From Bordetella ansorpii (lineage in GTDB: Bacteria; Pseudomonadota; Gammaproteobacteria; Burkholderiales; Burkholderiaceae_B), in the NCBI RefSeq assembly GCF_900078705.1, contig NZ_FKIF01000008.1, forward strand, positions 186,001 to 250,000: a stretch of 64,000 nt of DNA. Direction: 5' to 3'. Positions 55,195 through 64,000 of the stretch are shown here, piece by piece; position 1 is the first letter of the stretch; the number at the start of each line of letters is the position of its first letter. The notes beneath the pieces were generated by a model. It did no database searches. It saw only the letters and a list, made by a program, of their open reading frames with translations, and had not been told where the DNA came from. The translations under genes were made by a program, and so were the position numbers.

Positions 55195-56097
55195 TCACAT
55201 GGGAGCCGTGTCGATGGGTTGTTCAGGCTCGGCACGCGAGCAGTACTGCTCTACCCACTTCACGGACTGAGCGATGCCTCCGAATGGAAAGAAATGCAGG
55301 CTCACCTTTCCATGTGCTTCGGTCAGGCGGGTGGTCAGACGATCCACAAAGAGATCCGGGCCTGCTATGCCGAACAGCTTGCTGATCGAGATGCCGTACT
55401 TGGACAACATCGACGCGCATGCGCTAACGCCACACAAGGCGGCATAGCGCGCCAGCACCGCCACGCCTGCAGGGCCCGGCACGCCCACGCGTACGGGATG
55501 TTCGACGCCACGCCCGCGCAGGGCTTCCAGCCAGGCCAGCACGATGTCGGCATCGAAGGCAAATTGCGTGACGATCAAGGGCGCCATGCCGCGCCCTTCG
55601 ATGCAGCGACACTTGTGTTCGAGCACTTTCCAACGATCAGATGTGCTCATGACCGGATGGCCCTCGGGATGGCCACCCACGCCGACCATCTGAATGCCCG
55701 AGCGCTCGAACACGCCTGATTCGATCAGTGAGGAGCTGTCGGCAAACGGCCCCAGCAGGGTGGACGGATCTCCAGCGATCACGAAGCAACGCTTGACGCC
55801 GGCTTCCGCGACCGCGCGCTGGATGAACGACTCCAGTTTTGCGAACGAGGCGATACGGCGTGCAGCGAGGTGAGGCATGGGCTCAAAGCCGAGTCCGCGA
55901 ACGGCCTGCGCTGCGGCCAGTCGCGCGTCGTTGTCCTGGTTCGCCAGGTAGGGAATGGAAATGGTTGACCCGGGCAATACACGCGGCGCCGCTGCGGTCA
56001 GCGCAGAGATATCCTTCGCGTTGACCTCTAACGAATAGGCGTCGGTGATGTTGCCGATGGGCTTGGACTTGTCGGAATGAAGCAAGGGGCTTGCCAT
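55195..56097 (-). CDS. Methylenetetrahydrofolate-reductase-like protein
   Basis: About 300 residues of the MTHFR (beta/alpha-barrel, FAD) family: SLEVNAKDISAL, ISIPYLANQDNDARLAAAQA, CFVIAGDPSTLLGPFADSSS, VTQFAFDADIVLAWLEAL, SLHFFPFGGIAQSVKW. It has the barrel landmarks but is divergent from housekeeping MetF, so its substrate may differ (for example one-carbon units from demethylation). The start is uncertain: ATG 56097, or GTG 56214 which would overlap queH by 26 bases; neither has a good ribosome site. Probably co-transcribed with queH. Confidence 0.75.
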   Translation of the reverse strand: MASPLLHSDKSKPIGNITDAYSLEVNAKDISALTAAAPRVLPGSTISIPYLANQDNDARLAAAQAVRGLGFEPMPHLAARRIASFAKLESFIQRAVAEAGVKRCFVIAGDPSTLLGPFADSSSLIESGVFERSGIQMVGVGGHPEGHPVMSTSDRWKVLEHKCRCIEGRGMAPLIVTQFAFDADIVLAWLEALRGRGVEHPVRVGVPGPAGVAVLARYAALCGVSACASMLSKYGISISKLFGIAGPDLFVDRLTTRLTEAHGKVSLHFFPFGGIAQSVKWVEQYCSRAEPEQPIDTAPM

Positions 56098-56188
56098 ATC
56101 TGGCGACTGTTGGGAGAGTTCCGACCCGCCAGCGCTGATCGGGTCGGTTGGAAGCCATGGAGCGGCATCGCTCACCCGGCAAGGCGCG

Positions 56189-56857
56189 TCAATCTTTGGG
56201 GGGCTGTTCGTCACCGTAGAACGTCACGCCGAGCTGGATGCGCTCGCGGCCGCTTTCCACGCGGTGGCGGTTCGTGTCGCGCAGCGAGTAGACGCAGCCG
56301 CAGTATTCCTGTTGGTAGAAGTTCTCGCGCTTGCTGATCTCGATCATGCGCGCCGAGCCGCCGCCCTTGCGCCAGTTGTATTCCCAGTACATCAGGCCAG
56401 AGTACTTGGCCGCCGCACGCACGCCGCAGTCATTGATCTGCTGCATGTTCTTCCAGCGCGAGATGCCCAGGGAACTGGTGATCACCGGAAAGCCGTGCTC
56501 ATGCGCATACAGCGCCGTGCGCTCGAAACGCATGTCGAAGCACATGGTGCAGCGCACGCCGCGTTCGGGCTCGTGCTCCATGCCCTTGGCGCGCTCGAAC
56601 CAGTTGTCCCGGTCGTAGTCCGCATCGACGAAGGGCACGCCGAACTGCTCCGCGAAGCGGATGTTCTCGTTCTTGCGCAGCTCGTATTTCTTGAGCGGAT
56701 GAATGTTGGGGTTGTAGAAAAAGATGGTGTAGTCAATGCCCGAGGCCAGCATGGCCTCCATGACCTCGCCTGAGCACGGCGCGCAGCACGAATGCAGCAG
56801 CACCTTGTCGTGGCCTCCGGGCAGCGCAAGCGCTTTGCGTTCGACGGTGGTGTTCAT
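56189..56857 (-). CDS. queH: Epoxyqueuosine reductase QueH
   Basis: A 222-residue DUF208 protein: [13 protein letters not shown] (Cys24, 25, 28), [44 protein letters not shown] and [11 protein letters not shown], all conserved for the non-cobalamin epoxyqueuosine reductase that completes queuosine synthesis in tRNA. Its ATG overlaps the end of the metR fragment by four bases. Confidence 0.93.
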   Translation of the reverse strand: MNTTVERKALALPGGHDKVLLHSCCAPCSGEVMEAMLASGIDYTIFFYNPNIHPLKKYELRKNENIRFAEQFGVPFVDADYDRDNWFERAKGMEHEPERGVRCTMCFDMRFERTALYAHEHGFPVITSSLGISRWKNMQQINDCGVRAAAKYSGLMYWEYNWRKGGGSARMIEISKRENFYQQEYCGCVYSLRDTNRHRVESGRERIQLGVTFYGDEQPPKD

Positions 56858-57354
56858 CCCTTGGCTCCTTGGGCAATAGCGGTGGTGGCAGTTGCAGGCT
56901 GGCGGGCCAGTTCGACGAAGGCCCGCACGTAGTCAATGGCGGTATCCGCCTCGCGTGCGCCCAGGAAGATCTGCTTGGCAATACCGCGCGCGCCCAGCCG
57001 CACAGGCACCACGTCCATCCTGGCCGCATATTCCTCGACCAGCCAGCGCGGCAGCGCGGCGACACCGCGGCCGCTGGCCACCATCTGCACCATGATGTCG
57101 GTGGTTTCGATGGCTTTGTGGCGCTTGGGCGTCACGCCGGCCGGCAACAGGAACTGGCTGTAGATGTCCAGGCGTTCGATGTCCACGGGGTAACTGATGA
57201 GCACTTCCCGGGTCAGCTGCTGGGGCTTCACGTAGGCCGTAGAAGCCAGGGGGTGGTCTTTGGCCACGACCAGCACCTGCTCGTAGTCGAACACGGGTTC
57301 GAACTTCAGCCCCGGCTTGAACAGCGTGTTGATTTCCACCCAGAAGTGACCCAC
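56854..57354 (-). pseudogene. metR: MetR C-terminal fragment truncated by the IS3-family element
   Basis: A LysR effector domain matching MetR (FEPVFDYEQVLVVAKDHPLA, VLISYPVDIERLDIYSQFLL, TTDIMVQMVASGRGVAALPR). The DNA-binding N-terminus is missing; the frame enters the terminal repeat of the mobile element at about 57327, which supplies the first residues (GHFWVEIN). The missing 5' part is not on the far side of the element, so insertion was accompanied by deletion or rearrangement. Not expected to bind DNA. Confidence 0.85.
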
Positions 57355-59004
57355 TAGCCCCCGGTGGGGGTGCGGATAAAAACTTGGACTGGTTTTATGC
57401 GGCTAGGCCAAGTTTGTGCCGGTATTCCACAGGACTTAAACGTCCCAGAGATACCTTGATACGTTTTTCGTTGTACCAACGAATGTACGCATCGACAGCT
57501 TCAATGAACTGCTCAATCGTTGTTGATTGCCAGTTGTTGGGATAGAACAGCTCCATCTTTAGCCTTCCAAAAAAGCCTTCGCACGCAGCGTTGTCTGGTG
57601 AGCACCCTTTGCGAGACATCGAGCGAGTCAACTTTGCATCATGGACCCTCGAGAGCCAGCCTGGCCAGCGGTAGTGAGCTCCACGATCAGAATGAATCAC
57701 AGGGCGGCTCTCGCTGCCTTGAACAGCATCAATGGCCGCATCCAGCATTGTGTTGACGAGATGTGCGTTGGGATGAGTCCCAATCGACCAGCTCACCACC
57801 AGCCCGTCAAAGCAATCAATGACTGGCGACAGGTAAACCTTGCCAGCAGGAATCTGGAGTTCAGTAATGTCGGTGAGCCACTTCTCATTGGGCGCAGCGG
57901 CACGGAAGTCTCGATTGATGAGGTTTTGCGGGGCGGCACCTATCTCTCCAAGGTAGGAGTTATATCTGCGGCGTTTGGGCTTGGCCACGATCAACCCCTC
58001 CTGCTTCATCAGCCGACGAACCACCTTCTCTGAGATGCCCGTGCACTCCTTGAGCAGAGATGCCTGCACCCTGCGATATCCATAGCAACGGTAGTTGTTG
58101 TCGAAGATCTCTGTGATGCTTCGGCGTAAATCAACGTATTTGTCAGCCAGCTTCAGCCGAGCACGATGGTAAAAATACGAGCTTCTAGCAAGGCCAACAA
58201 GAGAAAGCAGTTCTGGCAATTCATACTGCCCGTGCAACGCTTCAACCAGCACAGCCTTATCTTTGTTTGCCAGCCTATGCAGATCAATGTCAGCCCCATT
58301 TTTTAAGATTTCATGGGCCTGCTTGAGAAGCTCACGTTCTATCTTCAGCCGCCGAACATCCTGGCGCAATGATTCAACTTGGCGCCTGAGTGCTGCTTCA
58401 TCCAACACTGGCGATCGCTTTGGACTGTGTTTCATTGAGGCTGGGGCACAAGGGCCAAGCAACTGATTTTTCCAGTTGTACAAGGTCCCCCTACACACCC
58501 CTAACTTGTCCGCAATCTGCTGTGCACTTGATCGACGGGCACACAGCTGCACCACGCCCTCACACATCAAGGCATCAGGCTTTGTAGCCGGCCAAGATCT
58601 GCCTACTCTCGATTTGCAGGTGTCAGGGCAGTCTTGCCGAACCCACGCAGTCAACGTTCCTCGACCCGGATAACCCAAAGCCCTCATCGTTGCAGCAATA
58701 CAGCGATCATGGGCGAGGTAATGAGCAATAGCCACCTGCCTTTGCTGCAGCGAATATTTTGGTGCTCTTGGAGCTTGGCTTGCTGGCAAATCCTGATGCT
58801 TCAGGTAGTGCTGATACCAGCCTTTCAATGCGTTCTTGGTTGGGTACCCCAACTGGCGAATCGTGGCTCTGACACGCAAGCCAAGCTTGATGTAAAGCGC
58901 AACTGCACGAATCCTGTCTGCGTATGAGTACATGAACTACCTCCCCTGGTAGTCCAAGTTTTTGTCCGCATCCCCGGCGGGTCAGTTCTGCGTGGAAATC
59001 AACA
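57327..59004. mobile_element. IS3-family insertion sequence with extended inverted ends
   Basis: The core element runs 57371-58970: imperfect terminal repeats TGCGGATAAAAACTTGGACT and, inverted, TGCGGACAAAAACTTGGACT, TG...CA ends as in IS3. Outside these, both flanks carry a further inverted repeat of about 25 bases beginning TGTTGATTTCCAC at each end (57327 and 59004). These outer ends resemble IS21-type termini (from memory, untested). No target duplication is visible on either boundary. Confidence 0.8.
57395..58933 (-). CDS. IS3-family transposase (single ORF)
   Basis: A 512-residue transposase in one frame rather than the usual frameshifted orfAB. Several N-terminal HTH domains (RVRATIRQLGYPTKNALKGW, SAQQIADKLGVCRGTLYNW) and a coiled coil (LRRQVESLRQDVRRLKIERE). 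The rve catalytic core shows D in WLTDITELQIPAGKVYLSPV, D in PVIHSDRGAHY and E in NAACEGFFGRLKME. Appears intact. Confidence 0.92.
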   Translation of the reverse strand: MYSYADRIRAVALYIKLGLRVRATIRQLGYPTKNALKGWYQHYLKHQDLPASQAPRAPKYSLQQRQVAIAHYLAHDRCIAATMRALGYPGRGTLTAWVRQDCPDTCKSRVGRSWPATKPDALMCEGVVQLCARRSSAQQIADKLGVCRGTLYNWKNQLLGPCAPASMKHSPKRSPVLDEAALRRQVESLRQDVRRLKIERELLKQAHEILKNGADIDLHRLANKDKAVLVEALHGQYELPELLSLVGLARSSYFYHRARLKLADKYVDLRRSITEIFDNNYRCYGYRRVQASLLKECTGISEKVVRRLMKQEGLIVAKPKRRRYNSYLGEIGAAPQNLINRDFRAAAPNEKWLTDITELQIPAGKVYLSPVIDCFDGLVVSWSIGTHPNAHLVNTMLDAAIDAVQGSESRPVIHSDRGAHYRWPGWLSRVHDAKLTRSMSRKGCSPDNAACEGFFGRLKMELFYPNNWQSTTIEQFIEAVDAYIRWYNEKRIKVSLGRLSPVEYRHKLGLAA

Positions 59005-59020
59005 GCCTAGATTCATTGAG

Positions 59021-59284
59021 ATGCATCAAAGCAGTCTATCGGCGACAACGCACCTCGTCGTCTGCGTGAACTCTAAGGCAGACCCTAAAGGGGCGAGGGA
59101 GACACTTTCGGCGGTGCATCTCAACACTCTGCGCAGTGCGGTTGTATTAGACCTAGGGTTCAGCCGTGCAGTCCAAGAACTCGCAAAGCAGCGTCACCTC
59201 TACTACGAGCCGAATGTAATGACCTCAGCTGAAACGTCCTGGGTTGAAACCACTATCAGAGGCCAAGAACGATCAGTGTTGTAG
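59021..59284 (+). pseudogene. Possible gene remnant beside the insertion sequence
   Basis: An 87-residue frame without a ribosome site, directly after the right end of the element. LRSAVVLDLGFSRAVQELAK and YYEPNVMTSAETSWVETTI are protein-like and faintly recall a LysR effector domain, but I cannot assign a family. Probably the truncated 3' part of a gene cut by the element. Confidence 0.35.
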
Positions 59285-59510
59285 CCTGACCCCTCGAAGT
59301 ATCTGGTGTTTGCCATGCGCCCATTTGGGCTTACCCCATGAGCTGCGCCGTGCAGAGAACATCATCGCTAAACCACTTCGATGATGACTCAAGTCATTTC
59401 CCCTTGGCGAGCAGGATGGCATCACACGGGCAGGTTGCACCCAGCCATAGGACATAGGCTCTGAAGCCGCGCCCATTTCAGCTGGCGTGCAAACCGCCGA
59501 GCAACCATAC

Positions 59511-60494
59511 CTATGCTGCCGCGCTGGCCTCGACAGCAACATCACTCAAACTCTCGCCCCTGAGTGAGCGGACTAGGTTCTCAGCAGCCCGCATTTCAAT
59601 TTCGAACCGTACGCGTCTCACAGCCGAGCCGATGTGGGGAGTGAGTACTGTTCTGGCGTTGTTGGTCAATCCCGGATGAATTTCGCGAGGTCTGTCTGGA
59701 AGTAGCCAATCTTCCATCTCATAGACGTCAGCGGCGTACGCGCCAAGTTGCTCATTCGCCAAGGCATCGACAACCGCCCTTTCGTCGACCACAGACCCCC
59801 TACCCACGTTTACAAGGATCTGGCCCTTTTTCGATAGTTGAAGCATCCTGGAGTCAACCAGGTGGCGCGTATCGCTAACAAGAGGCACTGCCAGGAACAC
59901 ATAGTCCGATGTGCTGACAGCCTCATCAAGCGTGACCAGTTCGACCTGATCTAGACGCACACTTGGGTCTACACCAAGCAGCCGCGCGCAGCCAAAGCCC
60001 GCGAGTCGCGCCAATATGGCCTGCCCAACTTTTCCGAGACCGATCACGCTGGCCACCGACCCATGAAGCCCGGTTCCGTATAGAGCTGGCCTCCACCCAG
60101 AGTAGCCTGCTCTTGTAGCGGCGTCACCCTGAAGCACGTTCCTGCCAGCAGCAATAGCCAATCCGATGGCCAGCTCGGCTGTGGGCTCTGTGAGGAGGTC
60201 AGGAACAAAGGTGACGCTCACCCCGGCTTGTGCGCAAGCCCTCAGGTCGAAGTTGTCGTACCCCTTGAGTGCACAGGAGATGGTCTTGAGCCTGGGAGCG
60301 TTCAGCAGCGACTCTTTGGTCACACTGTCTGTCATGAAGGCCATCATGGCATCAGCATCCACGAGGTACTCCCTGAGCTGGCTGGGGCTCCAGGGGTCAG
60401 GCCCTGGATTCATGATGACCTCACCCTCAGCCTGGAGCTTCCTTAGAACCTCTTCATGAACTGGCTGCGTTACGACGATTTTCCGATGATTCAT
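59511..60494 (-). CDS. ptxD: Phosphite dehydrogenase PtxD
   Basis: A 327-residue D-2-hydroxyacid-dehydrogenase-family enzyme that oxidises phosphite to phosphate with NAD. It carries the PtxD-specific landmarks: MMAFMTDSV, CALKGYDNFD (Lys77), TFVPDLLTEPTAELAIGLA, GWRPALYGTGL, VGRGSVVDE (Arg), YAADVYEMEDW (Glu) and TPHIGSAVRRVRFEIE (His). The Rossmann motif is ASVIGLGKVGQAI. Last gene of the ptxABCD operon, 8 bases after ptxC. Confidence 0.92.
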   Translation of the reverse strand: MNHRKIVVTQPVHEEVLRKLQAEGEVIMNPGPDPWSPSQLREYLVDADAMMAFMTDSVTKESLLNAPRLKTISCALKGYDNFDLRACAQAGVSVTFVPDLLTEPTAELAIGLAIAAGRNVLQGDAATRAGYSGWRPALYGTGLHGSVASVIGLGKVGQAILARLAGFGCARLLGVDPSVRLDQVELVTLDEAVSTSDYVFLAVPLVSDTRHLVDSRMLQLSKKGQILVNVGRGSVVDERAVVDALANEQLGAYAADVYEMEDWLLPDRPREIHPGLTNNARTVLTPHIGSAVRRVRFEIEMRAAENLVRSLRGESLSDVAVEASAAA

Positions 60495-60502
60495 TTTTCG
60501 AT

Positions 60503-61303
60503 TTACTTGAGACGCTTTCGCAGCATCGATCCAATGCTGTCAACCACGAGGACACAGGCAAGAATCGACAGAAGGATGGCTGAGACCTCGTCATACTTGA
60601 CAAGGCGAAGTGCTGCCATCAGCTCGAAGCCGATGCCACCTGCACCGACAATGCCAAGTACTGCGGAGGCCCTGAAGTGGTACTCCCAGCGATAGATGGT
60701 TATGTCTGCCAACTGTGGAAGGACTTGGGGGATAACGGCATGCGAGATGACCTGAAAGCGGCTTGCGCCTACCGCAGCAGCTGCTTCAAGTGGCTTCGGA
60801 TCCACGTGCTCAATGGCTTCCGCGTAAAACTTTGCGACCATTCCCGTGGAATGCAACGCTAGTGCGAGCACCCCAGGTAGAGCACCAAACCCTACGGCTG
60901 CCACGAACAGAATGCCAAGAATGATTTCTGGCACGGACCGGAATGCCGCCAGGATGACTCTGGCCACTCTTCCCACCAAAGGATTGGGGGTGGTGTTTGG
61001 AGCCGCCAGGAGCGCCAGCGGAAGTGAAAGCACGATAGTCAGTGCTGTGCCGGCAATCGACATCGCCAAGGTGTCCCTCAGCGGGATGACCCAGTGCTCC
61101 CAGCGGTCGAAGTTGGGAGGGACCATCTCAGATGAGAGCTGCTTGACAGCCGGGGCGCCTTCGATGAACCGCTGTGCATCGAAGAACCCCGTGACGTACA
61201 GGGCTACAAGGCAAACCAGAAGGACGAACGCTGTATTGCGCAGTCCAATGAACTGCTCCCGCTTGTCGCGACTGATGATGTTCTCGAATGCAGCCGAGGT
61301 CAT
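60503..61303 (-). CDS. ptxC: Phosphite/phosphonate ABC transporter permease PtxC
   Basis: A 266-residue inner-membrane permease with about six spans (NTAFVLLVCLVALYVTGFF, LAMSIAGTALTIVLSLPLAL, AILLSILACVLVVDSIG) and the EAA loop EAAAAVGASRFQVISHAVIP that docks the ATPase. PhnE/PtxC type. ATGA overlap with ptxB. Confidence 0.9.
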   Translation of the reverse strand: MTSAAFENIISRDKREQFIGLRNTAFVLLVCLVALYVTGFFDAQRFIEGAPAVKQLSSEMVPPNFDRWEHWVIPLRDTLAMSIAGTALTIVLSLPLALLAAPNTTPNPLVGRVARVILAAFRSVPEIILGILFVAAVGFGALPGVLALALHSTGMVAKFYAEAIEHVDPKPLEAAAAVGASRFQVISHAVIPQVLPQLADITIYRWEYHFRASAVLGIVGAGGIGFELMAALRLVKYDEVSAILLSILACVLVVDSIGSMLRKRLK

Positions 61304-62178
61304 TGCATACGGCCCAAATCAAGCTTCAGGATGGTTGCGGTATCCCTAAGGACGTCATATGCAGCGTCATCAGTGGCGGCAAACGCCTGGACACGAAACG
61401 CCTTGAGCACCTCAGCATCCTTCATGTCCAGAAAGGCAGAGCGGATGGCAGCTTTGAGCTCAGGCTTGAGGTCCCCCTGCATGACGACCGGATAGTTTGG
61501 AATGGGAGCAGAAAGGTCAAGCTGAACAATCTTCGTGGCATCAATGCTTCCTCGAGCGATGAGGTTGTCCAGAATCGGCTTGGACAGAGCCCCGGCTGGA
61601 ATCTGACCCGACTGCACCGCACGTGCGACCGCGTCATGTGCCCCAAGGTGAACTGGCCGATAGTCCTTCTCACCATCAAGCTTGTACTTCTTGAGCAGGT
61701 GTGCACGTGGTGCAAGGTGGCTTGATGTGGACGCCTGGTCGCCAAATCCGAAGGGCTTGCCGCGCACGTCTTCAAGCGTTTTCACCGGCCCTCCGGCCGT
61801 TGCGATGAGGACCGACTGGTATGTGGGCGACCCACGTTCAACGCCCACCGCAAAGGGCTCAATCCCGGACGCCTTAGATTTGGCCAAAACGTACGAAAAC
61901 GGTCCAAAGTACGCTACCTCAATCCGACCGAACCGCATTGCCTCGATCATCGAGGAGTAATCGGTAGTCACCACAATCTCAACATCCTTCTTGAGCTGCT
62001 GTTCAAGATAGCGCTTAAGAGGCTGCGCGTTCTGGATGATGCTGGCAGCGTTCTCATCTGGAAGAAGGGCGACACGAAGCTTTGATGGATCCTTTCCCTG
62101 CGCATGAGCCCACAGAGGAAGGAGTGCAGCAAAAGAAGCTGCGCTGACAACAAGAGAGAAGTTACGGCGATTCAGCAT
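61300..62178 (-). CDS. ptxB: Phosphite/phosphonate-binding protein PtxB
   Basis: A 292-residue periplasmic binding protein of the PhnD family: signal peptide (FSLVVSAASFAALLPLWAHA), LRVALLPDENAASIIQNAQP, VTTDYSSMIEAMRFGRIEVA, YFGPFSYVLA and GFGDQASTSSHLAPRAHLLK. It delivers phosphite to the PtxAC transporter. Overlaps ptxA by 7 bases. Confidence 0.9.
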   Translation of the reverse strand: MLNRRNFSLVVSAASFAALLPLWAHAQGKDPSKLRVALLPDENAASIIQNAQPLKRYLEQQLKKDVEIVVTTDYSSMIEAMRFGRIEVAYFGPFSYVLAKSKASGIEPFAVGVERGSPTYQSVLIATAGGPVKTLEDVRGKPFGFGDQASTSSHLAPRAHLLKKYKLDGEKDYRPVHLGAHDAVARAVQSGQIPAGALSKPILDNLIARGSIDATKIVQLDLSAPIPNYPVVMQGDLKPELKAAIRSAFLDMKDAEVLKAFRVQAFAATDDAAYDVLRDTATILKLDLGRMQ

Positions 62179-63011
62179 GGCAAGAGCTCCTTGGTTTGAC
62201 TGGATTGAAGAGTTCGGGGGCTATCAGTGGACGCACTCGTGTTGGAAGCGTTGGACTGCTTTGCATAGAGGTTCCGCGCAACATCAGGACTCAGCTGCTC
62301 TGCCCTACCCTCGAATACAACAGCTCCCTGGCGGAGCCCAATGATTCGGTCTGCAAACGAGCGCGCGAGCTCCACCTGGTGAAGACTCACGATTGCGGTG
62401 AGGTGGTCCTTTTTGCAGATCTCATGCAACAAGGTGAGCACGCTATGTGCGGTTGCCGGGTCCAGGCTGGCAACAGGCTCATCGGCCAGCAGGATTCGTG
62501 GCTTCTGTATTAGCGCCCTAGCTATGCCTACGCGCTGCTGCTGCCCCCCAGACAAGGCATCAGCCCGGGAGAGCGCCTTTTCGAGCAGCCCGACACGCTC
62601 AATCACTGTGAGCGCCTCCAGCTTGTCCTTCTTGCTCCACGGCCATAGCGAAGCGAATGCACCCCTGTCACCGAGCTTTCCCATCAGAACATTCCTGAGG
62701 ACCGACTGACGTCCAATCAGATGATGCTGCTGGAAAACCATCCCACAGCGCTTGCGGTGCTCTCTCAGCGTCTTTGCGTTGACTACCCCACCTGCCAGGC
62801 CAGGTATCGATACCTCGCCTTTTGTGGGCAGCACCAGTCCATTGATGCTTCGTAACAAGGTGGACTTCCCTGCGCCCGAGGCGCCCAGAAGCACCAAAAA
62901 CTCTCCCTGCTTCACATCCAGACTCGTCGGGTGCAAGGCCACGGTCGAGTCAACGTAGCGGACGGAAACTCCCTTGAGACTCAGAACGTCTCGGTCCTTC
63001 TCCAACTTCAT
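62172..63011 (-). CDS. ptxA: Phosphite/phosphonate ABC transporter ATPase PtxA
   Basis: A 279-residue PhnC-type ATPase: Walker A LLGASGAGKSTLLRSINGL, Q-loop MVFQQHHLIGRQSV, signature LSGGQQQRVGIARAL, Walker B ILLADEPVASLDP, switch histidine TAIVSLHQVELA. The serine/threonine-rich C-terminal tail is an extension. First gene of the ptxABCD operon, divergent from a LysR gene over 171 bases. Confidence 0.92.
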   Translation of the reverse strand: MKLEKDRDVLSLKGVSVRYVDSTVALHPTSLDVKQGEFLVLLGASGAGKSTLLRSINGLVLPTKGEVSIPGLAGGVVNAKTLREHRKRCGMVFQQHHLIGRQSVLRNVLMGKLGDRGAFASLWPWSKKDKLEALTVIERVGLLEKALSRADALSGGQQQRVGIARALIQKPRILLADEPVASLDPATAHSVLTLLHEICKKDHLTAIVSLHQVELARSFADRIIGLRQGAVVFEGRAEQLSPDVARNLYAKQSNASNTSASTDSPRTLQSSQTKELLPC

Positions 63012-63164
63012 GTTGTTACCTTTGCAAGTTTCTGCCTGCGAGCAGCGCGAGAGCGCTTATGACGCACATTTGCCGCAGAAAGAAGTTCGATACGGCTAGG
63101 CATGCGTGCAGTTTGTTCGTGGAACGTGTCATCAATATGAAACTTGCACCCCGAAAAATAGGGG

Positions 63165-63176
63165 TATCTATAGATA
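63165..63176. promoter_or_regulatory. Palindrome TATCTATAGATA, candidate LysR box for the ptx genes
   Basis: A perfect 12-base palindrome 6 bases before the LysR gene start in the ptxA/ptxE-like divergent region. It contains ATC-N4-GAT symmetry expected of a LysR autoregulatory site. Candidate only. Confidence 0.45.
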
Positions 63177-63182
63177 ACACCT

Positions 63183-64000
63183 ATGTCTGGACTCACGCTA
63201 CTTGCGGCTTTGAAAGCCTTTGATGCGACGGCAAGGGCCGGAAGCATGACTGCTGCTGCGAAGCTGCTTGATCTACAGCAGCCCACCATCTCAGCGCATA
63301 TTCAGCGCCTGGAGAATGAGTACGGCGTGGAGCTTTTTCTTCGTCAAGGCCGCCGGCTTGAGCTGACTACCTTTGGCAGGACTCTGCTGGACTACACGCG
63401 GCGGGCATTCAGCGGCGAGGAAGATGCGCACGCCCTTTTGGCAGCAGCCAAAAACCGATTCGTCGGGCGTCTTGTGATTCACGCGATCGGCCCGTACAAC
63501 GTAGTCCCTGTTCTGAAGGCCTTCGGGAGCCGCCATCCCCAGGTCGAGGTCTCTGTCCGTGTAGGCGACTCCCGCTCAATCACGGAAAAGCTCCTCGACT
63601 ACCAGGGTGATGTCGGCGTGGTCCTCAATCACGCCGAGCACCCCGAACTCCATTGCATGCCATACAGGTCACAGCGCCTGGTGGTCTTTGCGAACCGAGA
63701 GCACGCCCTAGCCCGGTGCGGTGAGATAGTGCTCAAGGACCTTCAGAGCCAGCGCTTCGTCATACGTGAGGAAGGTTCAACGACAAGAAGAGTCTTCGAG
63801 AGCGAGCTAATTGCCCGCAATATCAACATCCAGGTTGCGCTGGAGATGGGAAGCCGGGAGGCTGTCCGCGAGGCAGTCGCACAAGGAATAGGACTAGGCG
63901 TCGTTGCCGAGACAGCCTATGTTCCAGATCCGCGTCTTGTGAAGCTGAAGATTCTGGATACAGCAATGGCCACCCACGTCGACTTCATCTGTCGTCGCGA
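63183..64000 (+). CDS. ptxE: LysR-family regulator, PtxE-like (C-terminus outside window)
   Basis: The first 272 residues of a LysR regulator: HTH ARAGSMTAAAKLLDLQQPTI, then RLENEYGVELFLRQGRRLEL; effector domain RLVIHAIGPYNVVPVLKAFG, RFVIREEGSTTRRVFESELI, AVREAVAQGIGLGVVAETAY. In Pseudomonas stutzeri PtxE is the LysR protein of the ptxABCDE locus; here it is divergent from ptxABCD. It may instead be a phosphonate-type (PhnR-like) regulator. The frame is open to the window edge. Confidence 0.8.
   Translation, partial: MSGLTLLAALKAFDATARAGSMTAAAKLLDLQQPTISAHIQRLENEYGVELFLRQGRRLELTTFGRTLLDYTRRAFSGEEDAHALLAAAKNRFVGRLVIHAIGPYNVVPVLKAFGSRHPQVEVSVRVGDSRSITEKLLDYQGDVGVVLNHAEHPELHCMPYRSQRLVVFANREHALARCGEIVLKDLQSQRFVIREEGSTTRRVFESELIARNINIQVALEMGSREAVREAVAQGIGLGVVAETAYVPDPRLVKLKILDTAMATHVDFICRR

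Noticed and set aside
63008-63289. 93-residue minus-strand frame over the ptxA/LysR intergenic region
   Set aside because: Antisense to the LysR HTH; the region reads as a divergent promoter.

Overview
The window is GC-rich and gene-dense and looks like a chromosome of the Alcaligenaceae (Bordetella/Achromobacter type, Betaproteobacteria). This is inferred from the codon usage, a BpH3-like H-NS protein, and the mix of integrative-element genes with a filamentous-haemagglutinin locus. No rRNA, tRNA or CRISPR array was found.

Region 1 (1-23 kb) is a defence- and mobility-rich island. It opens with the edge of an unknown gene coupled to a McrB-like AAA+ protein, then an m4C-type DNA methyltransferase carrying an N-terminal ribbon-helix-helix domain, divergent from an HNH endonuclease. 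Next come integrative-element housekeeping genes (a Gp3/RDF-like protein, a twice-frameshifted small gene, a YqaJ exonuclease, a DUF932 protein, a glycine-zipper/zinc-ribbon protein). A two-gene Gabija anti-phage system follows, then a P4-type integrase with an AlpA-like regulator. Further along are a hypothetical gene, a ParE-like toxin beside a duplicated and fused antitoxin gene, a small membrane protein and a DUF1173 protein. A phage-like regulatory switch with apparently leaderless promoters comes next. The island ends with a 624-residue protein built from four ISL3-transposase-type zinc-ribbon/HTH modules with no nuclease domain. Seven genes of this region are preceded by a gene-specific hairpin, in six cases just upstream of the Shine-Dalgarno sequence.

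Region 2 (23-55 kb) is an exoprotein and secretion locus resembling the Pseudomonas aeruginosa hxc/PUMA3 locus. It holds a 4344-residue filamentous-haemagglutinin-like exoprotein (PdtA-like), a DING/PstS-like secreted phosphate-binding protein with a candidate Pho box, and an Hxc-type type II secretion system (gspF, E, D, M, L, K, G, J, I, H on the minus strand, gspC divergent). The secretin has its own lipobox. Beyond gspC lie two paralogous proteins that join a Phd/YefM-like antitoxin domain to the N-terminal DUF772 domain of IS5 transposases, a LysR regulator, an ECF sigma factor, a small exported protein and an H-NS protein. No TpsB partner, anti-sigma factor or prepilin peptidase is present.

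Region 3 (55-64 kb) carries a methylenetetrahydrofolate-reductase-like gene, queH and a MetR C-terminal fragment cut by an IS3-family element. A complete phosphite uptake and oxidation operon (ptxABCD) follows, with a divergent LysR gene (ptxE-like) running off the window. Regions 2 and 3 both point to scavenging of phosphorus: a secreted phosphate-binding protein, an Hxc-type secretion system and phosphite oxidation.
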